From Phlyctochytrium arcticum (Eukaryota; Chytridiomycota; Chytridiomycetes; Chytridiales; Chytridiaceae), in the NCBI GenBank assembly GCA_025602905.1, contig JAHLKI010000008.1:186001-250000 (forward strand): DNA of 64,000 nucleotides, read 5' to 3'. Shown piece after piece: positions 11,795 to 23,407 of the stretch. The notes beneath the pieces are model-generated. The model worked only from the letters and a program-made list of their open reading frames with translations, was not told where the DNA came from and did not search any database. Both the position numbers and the translations under genes were made by a program. Position 1 is the first letter of the stretch. Each line of letters begins with the position of its first letter.

Positions 11795-13023
11795 ATGTCT
11801 TTTCAACTATGGCGGATAGCGGTGCCCTCAAGCCGGAAGGGTCCAGCCGTGTCTACTGCAGCAGCCTGTGTCTCAACCCTCCGAACGTCCCTTTTCCATA
11901 CCTCTTCGTCAACATGTAACCGCGTGCCAGCATTGCAAGTCCGGATATCTCGACGAGCCTGGGAGAAGAACCAGGAAAAGATTGCTCGTCTCCAGAAAAA
12001 GCTGGGTGATCGTTATGGTGAAATCGGGCGGGACAAGCGAAGATCTCCGCCGACTACTACACGATCGTCAACAAAACTCTCACAACCCGCTCCCCAACCC
12101 CCTCCAGAAAACAAACTGTTGAGAGTCTTGGCTACACCTGAGGGCCCTACCCCCGTTCCCATCGTTGTTGGTCAACTCTCTCAGTCCTTGGAAAGCGATG
12201 CTGTGCAAGAGCAGATTCGGGCGGCCAAGGAAGCGAATGCCAAGCTCGCGGCAGGTGGTGGTCGGGGAGGTGGTATTCGAATGCGGAAAGCCCAAGTATC
12301 GGACCAGTCAAGCGTCAAAAGGGATCTCTCTTTACCAGCCGCGATTGTCCCACCGTCGTTCCCATCCCTCATCTCGAAATCTTCCCGGCACACTGTCCAG
12401 CTCCCTGAAGGCGTCCCTGCCCTCCCTCTCCCCGCAGTGACTGCCGGTCCATACTATTCGCACGGTCTGACCCGGGCAGAAATCGAAACGGTTTTCGTGG
12501 ATGCACCTGCTTTGCAAAACTCGGAAAATACGTTTAAGGGCGAGGATGCACAACAGCTGCCCGAGCAGCAGGCGGAGATGGTCCGGCGGATACTGAGTTT
12601 GGAGAATGCCAACAAGAAGGAATTGACCAAATTCAATGTTGGGCGTTGCGTAACATTGTTTGGACGCGAAGCGCATGACACGGGAAGTCCTGAAGTACAA
12701 GGTAAAAACCGACTCTCTCTGCCTTTTGTTTATGATGGCCGGTCACTGATTTTTTACTGTAGCGGCTATTCTTACGGTCCGTATCGAATCCATGCGCGAT
12801 CATCTCATCGCTCACCGAAAGGACATTTCTACGAAACGCAAATTGGAACAATGGGTATCCAAGCGGACCAAGATGCTCAAGTATCTCCGACGAACGGTAT
12901 GTTACTTGGAAACATAGACTATTCTCGTCATGCTAGATCTAAAATCCTTTATTATAGGACTTGCCAAAGTTTGTTGAGACATGCAAAGTCATTGGGGTCG
13001 AACCCGACTTGATCCGGGTCTGA
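11795..13023 (+). CDS. MRPS15: Mitochondrial ribosomal protein uS15m
   Basis: Small-subunit protein that binds the central domain of 12S/15S rRNA. Exons 11795-12701, 12763-12896 and 12958-13023 join to 368 residues. The N-terminus is rich in Arg, Ser and Ala with few acidic residues, as expected for a mitochondrial presequence. A long fungal-type extension precedes the S15 core, which shows the diagnostic loop HDTGSPEVQ at the first exon junction, then LTVRIESMRDHLIAHRKD and KRTKMLKYLRR. The core takes only about the last 100 residues, so the protein is much longer than bacterial S15 (about 89), as in other fungal mitochondrial homologues. Confidence 0.92.
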
Positions 13024-13164
13024 TATTCCTACTGTAATCAATCAGCCTGTTCAGTTATTCCTTGAGCACGAGTGTATTTTCCCTGGTCTATTTACACAAA
13101 TCCATCCCCTGCTGCTCATCTCTACATACACTTTCTAATCAACCTCGAGACATGTCCAAACTTT

Positions 13165-14847
13165 TCAATAAATTATACCAATTTGAACTTCCTTCTCGTA
13201 GTAATTGAAGATGAGCCCACGTCGCCGGCGACGATATCGGAGAGCCGTTTGTAACCACGTGCGAGGGGACCACCACCGCAGGGATGGTTCGGCTGCTGAT
13301 CCAGAGGGAACATGGACCCAGACGATCCCGGCGCACTGAAAATGAAGAAAACTGAAAAAGACTTTTAATGTCCAAGTAGAGAACCAAGCGATCAGCGCGA
13401 GTTTGAACAGGCCGGGGCGGTTGGGTAAATGTGCGGTTGGAATGAGTAGATTGGAGTTGTCCACTAAAGACCCTTGTGGTGTGAAATTAATGTGATGATG
13501 AAGAAAGTGGTGGGCAGCGGGCTTCGGAGCTATAATGTAACTCCAGAGAAGAAGGGGAAGTGCGGAGGAGGTGTAGGTCCAAATCTGATGGTATGTGTAC
13601 GAGAGCCACTTTCGGGATTTTTTGGCTTGTTTGGGTGGTTCTGAGCGAGGTGTTGGATGAGTGGGTGCAAATACGGGGGGTGGAGATGGGGGTGGGGGGT
13701 TATGCGTTTTCCTTCGAGGTAACGCATCGCATGGATCCTGACCGGGATCCTCGGAAAATGATGGGTGATTGTTTGGTACTGTCGACGGTTCAGGCGTCGT
13801 ACCAGGCCTACGCTCTGAGCTATTATCATCGCACGATTCTTCTGCCGCAAAATCTGGAGCTACATCGCTCGCCATCCATTTCTTGGCGGCTTCCGATGCC
13901 TCCCAGTCCTGATTCATGAGCCTATGTTCATGCTCCCAATGCCATATTGCGAGCGCTCGCCGCCGGGCAAACAGGAATAACCACCACTGTAGCAGCGGTA
14001 CCCATAGGGCCTTCCATGTACTCGCCGATATGGAAATCATGTCGCCTGTTGCTGCACGCACAGTCAGCCATCGCCAAGCGGACGAGGCAATAGTTTCCCG
14101 GTTCAGGAACCACCATGCAGATATAGCAGCTCCGTTCACGGCAAATATGCCATGGAGGAACAGAAATGATTCCACTGGTGGACACAAAAAGTGCGCTAGC
14201 AATGTAGAAGCGTAAAAGGCCAATTGGATGCATGAGACCCAGTCGAGAAATGTGAAGGGATGGGTTGGGCAAGAGCCGGGAGAGGTATAGGGGGGCGGGG
14301 AAAGGGTGAGGCTGCATGATGATAGGCGGCTGGCGGTTGTGTAGAGGAGATATATTTGCACGAGAAAGCTGAACGTCCCATACGAGATCCGACTGCGCAA
14401 TTTCTGTAATGTCAGTGAGAGGATTTTATGGTTACTGCGCAAATGACTTACGCATCGAATTTGACATGTCGTAGCATCCGAATAAACTCTTCGCGCTCAT
14501 CAATCGTTTGCGGTGGTTGCGGTTTGTCTGAGGGGGTTCTTGGTGGCTCCTTCTTGACGAGTTCGGCTAGGATGTGTATCAGTTAGCTATACATGTACAA
14601 CTGTCAGCGATAACTGAATGAACAAGCTACCGTAAAACCTATAGAAGCCATGTCGATATCGCTGAAACTCCTTCTCTTCTTTGGTCGGGTGGGCCTCGTC
14701 AAAGTAGAATGTATCCTCTTCTCGGTCCTGCTGGGTCAGGTCGTCGCTCCCCGGCGAGAGGAATTCGGACGTGGCAGCAAATGAGCGGCGAGCCCACTCA
14801 ATCGCAAGACGCAGGATATGCTCTGTGCGAGAGATGGAGGCCGTCAT
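13165..14847 (-). CDS. Unrecognised multi-pass membrane protein
   Basis: Three exons are readable: about 14847-14589, 14568-14455 and 14403-13165, giving roughly 540 residues. The N-terminal part is soluble (RLAIEWARRSFAATSEF; YRHGFYRFYG; VKKEPPRTPSDKPQPPQT). It then enters about six hydrophobic helices, beginning YGTFSFLVQIYLLYTTASRL and ending near LALIAWFSTWTLKVFFSFL. Between helices four and five there is a long proline/serine-rich cytosolic-type loop (13560-13860). Tryptophan content is high. I do not recognise the family. The Met at 14847 was chosen because an upstream in-frame Met (15006) would overlap the divergent SWP1 promoter. Confidence 0.7.
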
Positions 14848-15019
14848 GACTGGGCCAATCTTGACTTTTGGACTCTGCGCATTGGATTTCGAGCTGGGAT
14901 TTTTGAGACAAAGGTCGGAATCCTGATGACAAGACTGTGCCACTGGGGTGTCATTATTGGAATTGGACAAAGTCGTCCTTCGAAATCCCAAGATCACCCA
15001 TCCCAAAAACCCCTACAAC
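14848..15019. promoter_or_regulatory. Short divergent promoter
   Basis: Only 172 bp separate the chosen start codons of the unrecognised membrane protein (minus) and ribophorin II (plus). Both promoters must lie here or overlap the coding ends. No clear TATA box was seen. Confidence 0.4.
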
Positions 15020-16123
15020 ATGAGGATATTCTCTGCTACATTCCTGGCCGTCCTAGTTACTTTGCTGTCCACGGCCACCAGCGTGGTCTCCGAGAACCCT
15101 CCCCACATTGATCAAGTGCAAGTCAACGTCCTCAAGAGCGATGGCCAGACACAAGTGCTTTCCGAAACGTAGAGTGTTCCCTTTTGTTTCTCGCTTCTCG
15201 CGAAAACGCACAGACTAATCACAAGTAATAAAACAGATTGCCAAAGTCGCATCAGATTGGAACAGCCATTACCGTTCGCCACGGTGAAATCTTTTCCGTG
15301 GTTGTCAAGATTAAGGATCACAAAGATCGGAAGCCGTTGAACCCACAGCAGGTCGTGCTCACTGTGCAAAACAAGCATGCGGTCGCAGATTTGCTTTCGG
15401 TATTGTGCTCTAAATCCGCGGAAGGAGAGTACACATGTACTGTGGTAAGGCCAGCTTGTGCATCAATCAACATGGATATTCGCTCACAACCTCTTCGTAG
15501 AAAACGGACGATCTACGCACTCAACGCGCCCTAACAACGGGAACGCACGCTGTAGCGCTCCACATTGCTGGTCATAAGGTTATTCCTACCACCCAGGACC
15601 TGGGCAACGTGCGATTCGAGATTGCCGAGCCTCCAGTCCCCCAGAGTGCTAAAACGACTGCTGGCGGGGCATCCCTCGACGAGATATTTGCTGCGCAACC
15701 CGAGCTGCACCATACCTTTAGAGCACCCGACAAAATGCCCAACAAGGTCCTCTCCTTGACTTTCAGCTTGTTGGTGCTCGCTCCATGGCTGTTGCTTCTT
15801 GGCTCGGTGAGTTCTTCGAAGATGCGCGCTTTAATAGCGCTTTGCTTGACATCTTTTTGTTGTAGTACATTGTTTTGGGAGCAAACGTCAAAAACGTCTT
15901 CTCCAACTCTGTCCTCTTCCTTTCTGGCACTACATTCATGGCGGCCCTGTCCGTCTGCGTCCTCCTCTACTACATTTACTGGGTTCGATTAAACTTGTTC
16001 CAGCTCTTGGGATACGGAAGCGCCTTGGGAACAGTAACGGCCATTGTAGGCCGTCAAGCTTTGGTGGCTCGGGCCGCATTACGCCAGGCCAGTCGAGTGG
16101 TCAAGGTTAAAAAGGTCGAGTAA
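15020..16123 (+). CDS. SWP1: Oligosaccharyltransferase subunit ribophorin II/SWP1
   Basis: Subunit of the ER oligosaccharyltransferase that transfers the N-glycan to nascent proteins. It starts with a cleavable signal peptide (MRIFSATFLAVLVTLLSTAT). A lumenal beta domain follows over several exons (15020-15169, about 15238-15444, 15501-15807). Three C-terminal membrane helices follow: LTFSLLVLAPWLLLL; the stretch after VKNVFSNSVLFLSG; and VCVLLYYIYWVRLNLFQLLGY. The diagnostic motif before the first helix, HTFRAPDKMPNK, fits this family. At about 290 residues it resembles the short yeast Swp1 rather than the 630-residue animal ribophorin II. It ends with a lysine-rich tail (KVKKVE). Confidence 0.92.
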
Positions 16124-16291
16124 AATCACAACTAGCTGCCTTTTTGTAATTTTTGTGACATAGTAGGTACATACTTCAATAAAACCAATGTGTACAGAGA
16201 GAAAAAACAAATAGGTACAAAGAAAGAACAGAAATCTGGTCTAGAATTAAAGAATGAGAGACCACATGTAGCAACATGATTTTTCCATGGG

Positions 16292-19200
16292 TCAGTAAAG
16301 GGTTTTGTTTGACTCGTAAATGGCATCCAGAAGGGCAAACAGCGTCCGACCGGCTTCACCCCGTCCTTCCAGTTCCAGATCCGACATGCCTACCATGGAA
16401 TCGCCCATGGAGGACTGTGAGGTCACATGGTGATTAGACTGGCGGTACATGGACTGCCCTGGTGGCGCGCGGAGAAACGGATGAGGTTGAACGCTGTGTA
16501 ATGGGTGGAGTTGATGGGGTTGGGTCGGGTTGGGCGAAGTGGGTGGGCCCGCGGGAGTCTGCGCATATTGACCAAAGGATGGTCCTGGCTGGCCACCACC
16601 TCCCCCGCGCTCGGGCGACGTTGCTGGTCCGCTGGTATGGGTATTGCCAAACCTTCCATTCCGTGGGGCATGCTATCAAAAAAAATTACATGGTTAGTCA
16701 AAATGTCACGGCAAACTAAAGAAAAAAACATACCTTTGGCCGCAAAAGAGAATGCAACAATAATGACGATGAATTGCCCGGGTCCACGCCGTTGCCTCCG
16801 CCCTGCATAAATTGGGACTGAGCCAGCTCGTGGCCTCTTGATACGACGGTATTGAGATATATGGAACCGTCACCCCGGGGCTCCCATTCTGGATTATTCA
16901 TCTAGAAGGGGGTCAGTACAACCGTAGCGGCTAATTTAGGAATTGTTATGACTGACCTTGAAGTTCAAGAAGGATTGCTCCATTTTGCCTCCTTTTGACA
17001 CGTAGTACTCATCAGTGCCTTGAGCGGGTGCCCCGTACTACGCAATATTTGGTCAGTTGAGCTCACATTATCCGTAGCATGTAGGCATACCTTCAAATTG
17101 CCATGTCGTTTAAAGTCAAACACTGCGAACGAGCAGACATACCCGACCGATTCCACATGCACAGTAAATTCGCGGAAAAAGTCAATAATGTGATCGGCGC
17201 ACGATGGGAGAGAATAGCACAGGATCAGGGGGGCAAACAGCACAGACAGAATTTCTTGCAGGAACAGAATAATCTTGTACTCGAAAAGAACGCTAAATTG
17301 TTGACGTGTCTGAGTTGCAAGCGTGTTAAAACCCAACAATAATGGCGCGCTGCGAGGGGTCAAAAAAGAACTTACTGCTTCCGTATGGAGTTTATCCCGC
17401 CATTCTTGGGGAAGATAATGGGTTTGCTCAATCACAAGACGGAGGAGCCGGGCAGGATCAAATACTTCATTCTCGTCCGGGACCATACCGCGGCTAACAG
17501 CCAGCACGGTTCCAAAAATTCCAATGTAGAAAAAAGCAGAGCGACCCGGGGTAATTTCAAACCCGTGAAGCAGCTCTTCTTCCACCATGGTCAAAATGAC
17601 GAGGACAGCCAGGAATGCGCCCGCGAGGAATGCCACAAACCTACAAAGTGGGTGTCCAGTTAGACTTGCCAGGACACAAGCAGGATTTAAAGCAAAGGCC
17701 CGTACCTGGCGATAATGGTCATTTTCGGATTGGGAAACTGATTCATGTATTTGGATGCAAGCCGATGACTTCGGTTAAGCCGTTTTTCAAATTGATGGGG
17801 TAATTCGTTAAACTCTCGAAACTTCCATCTTGCAAATGGCGAGTAATGGCGCGACCCAAGTGATGATGGATTTTGATGAAATTCCTATAATGATTCCACT
17901 TGTTTAAGGAAAGAGTTTGGACTCGGGGATAATGTGGGGCACTCACCTCGGCATATCGGAAAAAGAAGTCCATTGTCCAGAGGAAAAAGATGAAGGGAGC
18001 GCATATCAAGTTCAGTATCCCCATCATCAAAAAGCGTCGCTTCAGTCTAAACAAGATACGGATGTCAGTCCCCTTGCAAAGCATGAGATCCACTCCTGCC
18101 GACCTACCCATTAATGAGCTGGGTTCGATGCGTGTCCTTGATAAAGCGCTTCCGAACGCGGCCTTCCTCATTGAAGATATACGAAAACACACAAAATGAC
18201 AAATTCCATTCCATAATCTTGGTCAACATCTGTCTGCGGCCGAGGTAAGGCACCGTCAAATCCAGAATATCCTTGTTGAACAGAGCAATCATGTAATTGT
18301 CTTTGCGCAAGATCCGGTTGGCGATATTATGTGCGTCCAATTTCATGTTGGCTGCCCGGGATTGAAGCGGACCGGCAATCTCGGGAATTTGGGTAATCTT
18401 GACGACAACATCGCTCCAATCCAGAGTTTGCATGTCGACCTGTACTTGATCAGTTTCGACGTATTGGTTGGAGCACTGTTTGCTTACATCTTTGATGCCA
18501 AGGGCATGATAATAGAAGCGGTAGATCCTCAGTAGTTGGGGTATGTCGAATACAAGGCGGAGTAACTGGGATGTCCACCAGACGCTAAATACAATCAAGA
18601 TTGCTAAAGCAAGACCATGCGTGCTGAAGGAAGTGAAGTGCTGATGATTAACATGCTCTACAAAGTCCAGATAGAGGTTCAGGCAAGACCTACTTGCGCA
18701 AGCAGTACGGCCGAGTGACTTCTGACAATCGTTTACTCGTGCCAACAAGCGAATAGTCGATGCATTGGAAAAGAAAGGTTGAGAAGCTGACAATGAAAGC
18801 CAACACGCTACAAATCTGGTAATGAGAAAAGATGCACTATCGAAAGGTCAGACTCACTACGTACAACAAATTTGTAATTCGGGCCAAGATGATGGAGAAG
18901 AAGCCCTTTCCAGCATAGAATGAGTAGATCTGCGTTTTCTGGTGAGAGCACATCCTTCCAGTATGGGCAAATATAAACAAACCTGTTTCAATAACTTGTC
19001 GAGGTTGCCCGTTTCCACCCACATCTTCAAGGACCGCTCTTTGGTGTCCAAAGAGGTTAGTTCCGCAATACTCGCCGATATTCCATCCATGGCTCCAGCC
19101 AACCCGGATCGTGTCCTCCGCCCGCTCGACCCATAGCCCAATGAATTATACCGGCGATCGAACCGACGGATACCTGATCCGTGCGAGGTAGATGGAGGAG

Positions 19201-19732
19201 GCCGCAGCCGCCCGTTGGTATTCAAAGGGGTCATCTCGAATCGGATCGACGCTGGAGCCTCGCCCGCATCAGACTCATCATCATCGTCATCATCATCATC
19301 ATCATCATCATCCAACTCGATATGGGGAGGTTCATATGCCGCGAAAGCAGCGTAGGCACCCTGCTGCCGCGACTGCCGCTGCGCATGATGGTGATGTTGC
19401 TGCTGATGCTCTAGCTGCTGCTGCTGCGGCAATGGTTCATGGGACTCTTGATGGTAAGTACGGGGGTTGTTTGGCGGCGGACCCCGCCTGCTTGGAGGGT
19501 AGCCAGCTTGCGTCAAATGGTCGGGAGGTCCGTCCGGAAAGTCGGATTGGTCAACATCGTCTGTTAGTGGTGCTTGTTCAAAAAAGGTGGGTGGCTCGTC
19601 CGAGTCCTCGTCGGAGTCGTTGTGCGGCAGTAATGGCGGTTCGTACGTGAATATGGGCAAAGGTTGGTCGTGGGTGGGCGAAGCAGCAGAATCTTCGGAC
19701 AGTGGAGAGGATTGGTATGCCATATATAGCAA
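16292..19732 (-). CDS. ATG9: Autophagy lipid scramblase ATG9
   Basis: ATG9 is the multi-spanning scramblase carried on vesicles that seed the autophagosome. Exons run from 19732 down to the stop at 16292. Landmarks in order: a disordered acidic N-terminus; a first helix near 18900; WWTSQLLRLVFDIPQL; DWSDVVVKI; LDAHNIANRILRKDNYMIAL; EWNLSFCVFSYIF; the helical hairpin MGILNLICAPFIFFLW; FLAGAFLAVLVILTM; TLAVSRG-type text; LFAPLILCYSLP; and FFREFTVHVESVGYVCSFAV. The C-terminus is Pro/Ser/Gln-rich and ends around LFALLDAIYESNK. The start may be 19732 or 19723. Predicted length is about 900 residues, typical for fungi. Confidence 0.93.
19272..19313. repeat. Trinucleotide run encoding an Asp tract
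   Basis: A run of mostly cat triplets on the plus strand reads on the minus strand as roughly a dozen consecutive aspartates in the ATG9 N-terminal region. It is a likely length-polymorphic microsatellite inside coding sequence. Confidence 0.8.
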
Positions 19733-20052
19733 ACCTGTATAGGAACGCCGCCTGGCTTTCTTTTCTTGGACGGCAGCGACTGAAAATGTAATGGAGTTGG
19801 GAAGGATTTGACAGCAACTTGTGTGTGGAGTGGAGCGGTTGGCAGCGGGAGAAGACTTCGCGTTCGAGAGTCATGACACTCCAGCTGACCTCAGCAAAGT
19901 CACGGATTTATTATTGAGCAGCAGACATTCAAAAGACGATGAAGCCGGTACCAAAAAAGAATAGTGAACGAAAAATGTTTGTTGGCAACAAGGGTGCAAG
20001 TTCTATTTTCATTTGAGAATGCAGACTTTACAAAGTACAGAGAGGTTTAGAG
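19733..20052. other. Gap between ATG9 and H2A
   Basis: Contains the 5' flank of ATG9 and the 3' flank of histone H2A, whose genes point the same way. No exon beyond the proposed H2A micro-exon at its edge, and no repeat. Confidence 0.4.
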
Positions 20053-20062
20053 CTAATAAGCT
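20053..20062 (-). other. Possible last micro-exon of histone H2A
   Basis: A donor (gtaagc) overlaps the last codon and stop of H2A at 20324. Joining to an acceptor ending at 20063 adds ten bases, so the protein would end SQAY instead of SQ. This is close to the conserved fungal SQ-E-aromatic/aliphatic tail. The proposed intron is about 262 nt, longer than its neighbours. Inference only. Confidence 0.4.
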
Positions 20063-20320
20063 CTGATTTCATGGTAACGAAATCGACTAGGATTAGATTG
20101 AGATGGATGTGTTTTGAATATGGGTGGAGTGAGTGTGTATACGGAGGTCGGAGCACAAGTGGTGGGGAGCGGGTTAATGGCATCGCTTCGTTGAGAAACG
20201 GTAGGGACAGGGACGGGTGTTGTATGAAAAAGGCCGCTACGGAATGCCGGTTGTTGATAGAGGTTGAGGGTGAAGGTGGTGACGGATTTGAAGTAGAAGT
20301 AGGAGCTGGGGATGCAGCGC

Positions 20321-20794
20321 TTACTGGGATTCCTTGCCCTTCTTTCCAGTGGCAGTCTTTTGGGGCAACAGGATAGAGTGAATGTTGGGCAAGACACCAC
20401 CCTGGGCAATGGTAACGTTTCCGAGGAGCTTGTTCAACTCTTCATCGTTACGGATGGCGAGCTGAAGATGACGGGGAATGATACGGGTCTTCTTATTGTC
20501 ACGGGCGGCGTTACCAGCCAACTCGAGAATTTCAGCGGCGAGGTACTCGAGGACGGCAGCAAGGTAGACGGGGGCACCTTTGAAGGGGGAAAAAGTAAGT
20601 CAACATTGCTTCATCGTAAAAGCAAATACGAAAAGTAACTCACCAGCACCAACACGCTGAGCGTAGTTGCCCTTGCGCAAGAGACGGTGGATACGACCGA
20701 CGGGGAATTGCAGACCGGCGCGAGACGATCGAGATTTGGTTCCCTTGGCGGCGGTGGCCTTTTCAGCTCCAGACTTTCCTTTTCCTCCGGCCAT
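20321..20794 (-). CDS. Histone H2A
   Basis: Core nucleosomal histone. The N-terminus [20 protein letters not shown] leads into [20 protein letters not shown] and AQRVGAG. A short intron (about 20582-20642) follows, then [40 protein letters not shown] and [17 protein letters not shown]. The acidic patch (EYLAAEILE) and nucleosome contacts are intact. Read without further splicing, the protein ends KGKESQ at 20321, which is the SQ of the phospho-site without the usual two trailing residues; see the micro-exon at 20053-20062. It is divergent from H2B, with a 376-bp shared promoter. Confidence 0.96.
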
Positions 20795-21170
20795 TTTGTG
20801 TTGTAGTAAGTAGGTTGTTGTTGGTGGGTGTTTGGAGGTGGTTCTTGACGAAAGTTCTTGAAGACTAGCGGTACGAGAGGGGCAGACCAGGCGCCGAGCG
20901 GGGTTTATATAGGTCGCGTCGCGGCCAGCGGTGGCTTGGACATTGTGGGCCAAATCAGGCCCAAAAAGGCAATATTGCGCCCCAGTCACGTGGATGTACT
21001 TTGGCTGCATTTGGCAGATGGCTTTCGGCGCTTAGCAGCGTGTCACGGCCCGTCTATAAAAGCCCGACGCGGCCGCGACAGCCCTCCCAACGCTTGCTTT
21101 TGCTCCATACCGACTCACTCGTCTACTACACTTTCACCCGTCTCTCCTACTCCCAACAACACTATCAAAA
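20795..21170. promoter_or_regulatory. Divergent H2A/H2B promoter
   Basis: A TATATAAA box on the minus strand (20904-20911) sits about 110 bp upstream of the H2A start. TATAAAA on the plus strand (about 21055-21061) sits about 110 bp upstream of the H2B start, so the layout is nearly symmetrical. Between them lie a GGCC-type palindromic stretch (20947-20962) and a CACGTG E-box (20987-20992). Co-regulation of the pair in S phase is expected from other eukaryotes. Confidence 0.7.
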
Positions 21171-21631
21171 ATGGCCCCAAAGGAAGCTCCCGTTGCTGCC
21201 CCCACTGGTGGAAAGAAGGTGTGTATTGCCGCAAGATCCCGCTTTGAAAACGATTGGATACTTACCGATTTGATTTCATCTAGCCCGCTGGCAAGGCTCC
21301 CGCTAAGCCCGCTACCGAAAAGAGGGAAAAGACCAAGAAGAAGTCTGTCCGCCGAGAAACCTACTCTACCTACATCTTCAAGGTCCTCAAGCAGGTCCAC
21401 CCCGACACTGGTATCTCCCACAAGGCCATGTCCATCATGAACTCTTTTGTCAACGACATTTTCGAACGTATTGCCGGTGAGGCTTCCAAGCTCGCTTCCT
21501 ACAACAAGCGTTCCACCATTAGCTCCCGCGAAATCCAGACTGCCGTTCGTCTCATTCTTCCCGGTGAATTGGCCAAGCACGCTGTATCTGAGGGCACCAA
21601 GGCTGTCACCAAGTACCAGTCCTCCAAATAG
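21171..21631 (+). CDS. Histone H2B
   Basis: Core histone in two exons (21171-21218, 21284-21631), 131 residues. The short tail [16 protein letters not shown] is followed by a lysine-rich segment, then [40 protein letters not shown] and [20 protein letters not shown]. It ends AVTKYQSSK, including the ubiquitination-site lysine in the conserved KAVTKY context. The intron in a replication-type histone gene, matched by at least one intron in H2A, implies polyadenylated, spliced histone mRNA as in fungi. Confidence 0.97.
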
Positions 21632-22072
21632 ATGCCTCAACACACCGCCATCATCTACAAACTCCCTCCGCTGTCCCCCCACCAATATCCTGACATTCAA
21701 CCACCAATCCAACATCACTACCCTACCACCCAACCATCACCCTCTACGTGCTTGCGCGTGCTAATTCAATTCAAAGAGCGTTTTTTTCAAAGCGACACCC
21801 CTGCACATTTATTTTGTAAATAGAATAAAAGAAAAAGAATACACTTTTCACATCACTACACTTGTGCATTTTGTTATTTTGTTTCGGAAAGATCTCCTCC
21901 TTTTACTTGAGGATCTCTCTGCGAATGACTTGTGTGTTGTCTTCCACCGAACGCGTATGTTATCAAAGTTGTTCAATAAGAACATTGTCAGGCCAACTGA
22001 TGGCGTTGGCTGTGCAATATGCTATAGACCTAGGTGTATCTATTCTGGATCTACGACAGGTATGTGGCTATT
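21632..22072. other. H2B 3' flank
   Basis: Pyrimidine-rich after the H2B stop, then AT-rich with AATAAAA near 21823, a plausible polyadenylation signal. It ends at the convergent ATP12 gene. No animal-type histone stem-loop was seen. Confidence 0.45.
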
Positions 22073-23186
22073 CTACTCATGAATCAAGGCACATGCGACA
22101 GATCCAAGTTGCCGCTTAAACTCCTCATGCTCCACATCGTGTGCTGCAGAAAAATAAAATGTTAGTTAGAAAATCTCCGTAGCTTTGGAAACAGTAACCT
22201 ACCATCTTCGACTTCACCCCATCGTTGTATCTGATGCAATACCTCTAACCGAGCCGCCTTGGCTGCTTGCTCCACTGTTATGCGACGCTGAATCAGAGCC
22301 AGGGCAATGATAAATGACTTTGCGGTCATGCAACCCTTCTCAAAGGCCGCAAGCGTCAAATTATCCATTTCTTCAAGAATGACGCGGAGTTTGGCCAGTG
22401 TGTCCTCATTCTGCTTGACGGACAGAATGCCTTCTGTCGTGTTGACATCAATATCATACCGTTCCTTCATCCATGAGATGAGGGGGTGCCAATGTTCTTT
22501 CTGAAGGGCAACAAAGGAGTCGGGGTAATCTTGGTGGTAGCATACAGAGTCGGTATGGGTATACCGGAGAAGGTTGTCAATGACTCCGGCGCGGGTGGTG
22601 GGGTCTGTCAGACTATCTATAGATCGAGCAACAATTGACGTCTACGCGCTGTTAGCTTATATCTGGGTGTGGTAGGAAATCAGCACATCCGTTACTCACC
22701 AATGGAAGCGAGTAAGATTTTAGCAATTTGGCTTGGCCTTCCCACTCTCCAGCCACCATAAGCGCCAGCACCTTTCGATTGGCCGGAATCTTGAGAGGGT
22801 TGCCTTCCGGCGACTTCATGGCCCGTCCATCCAATGTAATATTGTATGCATCTATTGCCGCACATTAACATCTTTGATGAAACCGCTCATCTTACAAAAA
22901 GAGCTACCTTCGCCTTCCACCTTTCGAATGTCGACTTCTTTCCAAAACCGCTTCAGACTTGCTGCTTTGGGCTTATACTTTGCGGCAAGGTCCTCCTTTT
23001 CTTCCGTTGCTGTTGCAGAAGCCGAGTAATGCTACATGTTCCCGTTAGACTTTCCAGTTCGACTTAGATCACAAGTACTAAACGTACCCGAAAAGCACAG
23101 CGGGAGACTATGCGGTGGGCAGGCAGGGTTGAACGAGTGGCATTTCGGCAAAAGCCCGTCAGCGCCTGTTTTGTAAAGGTCGCCAT
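22073..23186 (-). CDS. ATP12: ATP synthase assembly chaperone ATP12
   Basis: Matrix chaperone for the F1 alpha subunit. It starts with a basic mitochondrial presequence (MATFTKQALTGFCRNATRST). An exon reading AASLKRFWKEVDIRKVEGE then leads into LDGRAMKSPEGNPLKIPANR and LALMVAGEWEGQ, then RAGVIDNLLRYTHTDSVCYH, KERYDIDVNTTEG, LALIQRRITVEQAAKAARLE and QIQRWGEVEDG. It closes with a small exon, HDVEHEEFKRQLGS, stopping at 22073. These are ATP12/ATPAF2 landmarks in the right order. About 220 bp separate its start from the divergent NDUFS7 gene, another mitochondrial respiratory gene. Confidence 0.9.
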
Positions 23187-23407
23187 TGGAAATGATTGTA
23201 TGGGTCTTCCAGGAAATTGTTTGATGCCCAAAAGTCGGAATTGCAATTCCGGCTAATTCCGGACTGTGCCGCCACGTGACTACCAGTAGGAGCGAGCAGT
23301 TTGGGCGGAAAGTATATCGCAAAGGCCGAATTTCGGAGTTGGACCTCTTTCTTTTGCCCAGATTCCATTAGACATCTGCCGCTCCCCCATCCCACTTTAC
23401 GCAAACA

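Noticed and set aside
19192..19650. Plus-strand His-rich open frame
   Set aside because: It is the complement of the ATG9 N-terminal Asp tract; the His run merely mirrors the cat repeats.
21134..21733. Minus-strand 199-codon open frame
   Set aside because: Exactly antisense to histone H2B; its length is a by-product of H2B codon bias.
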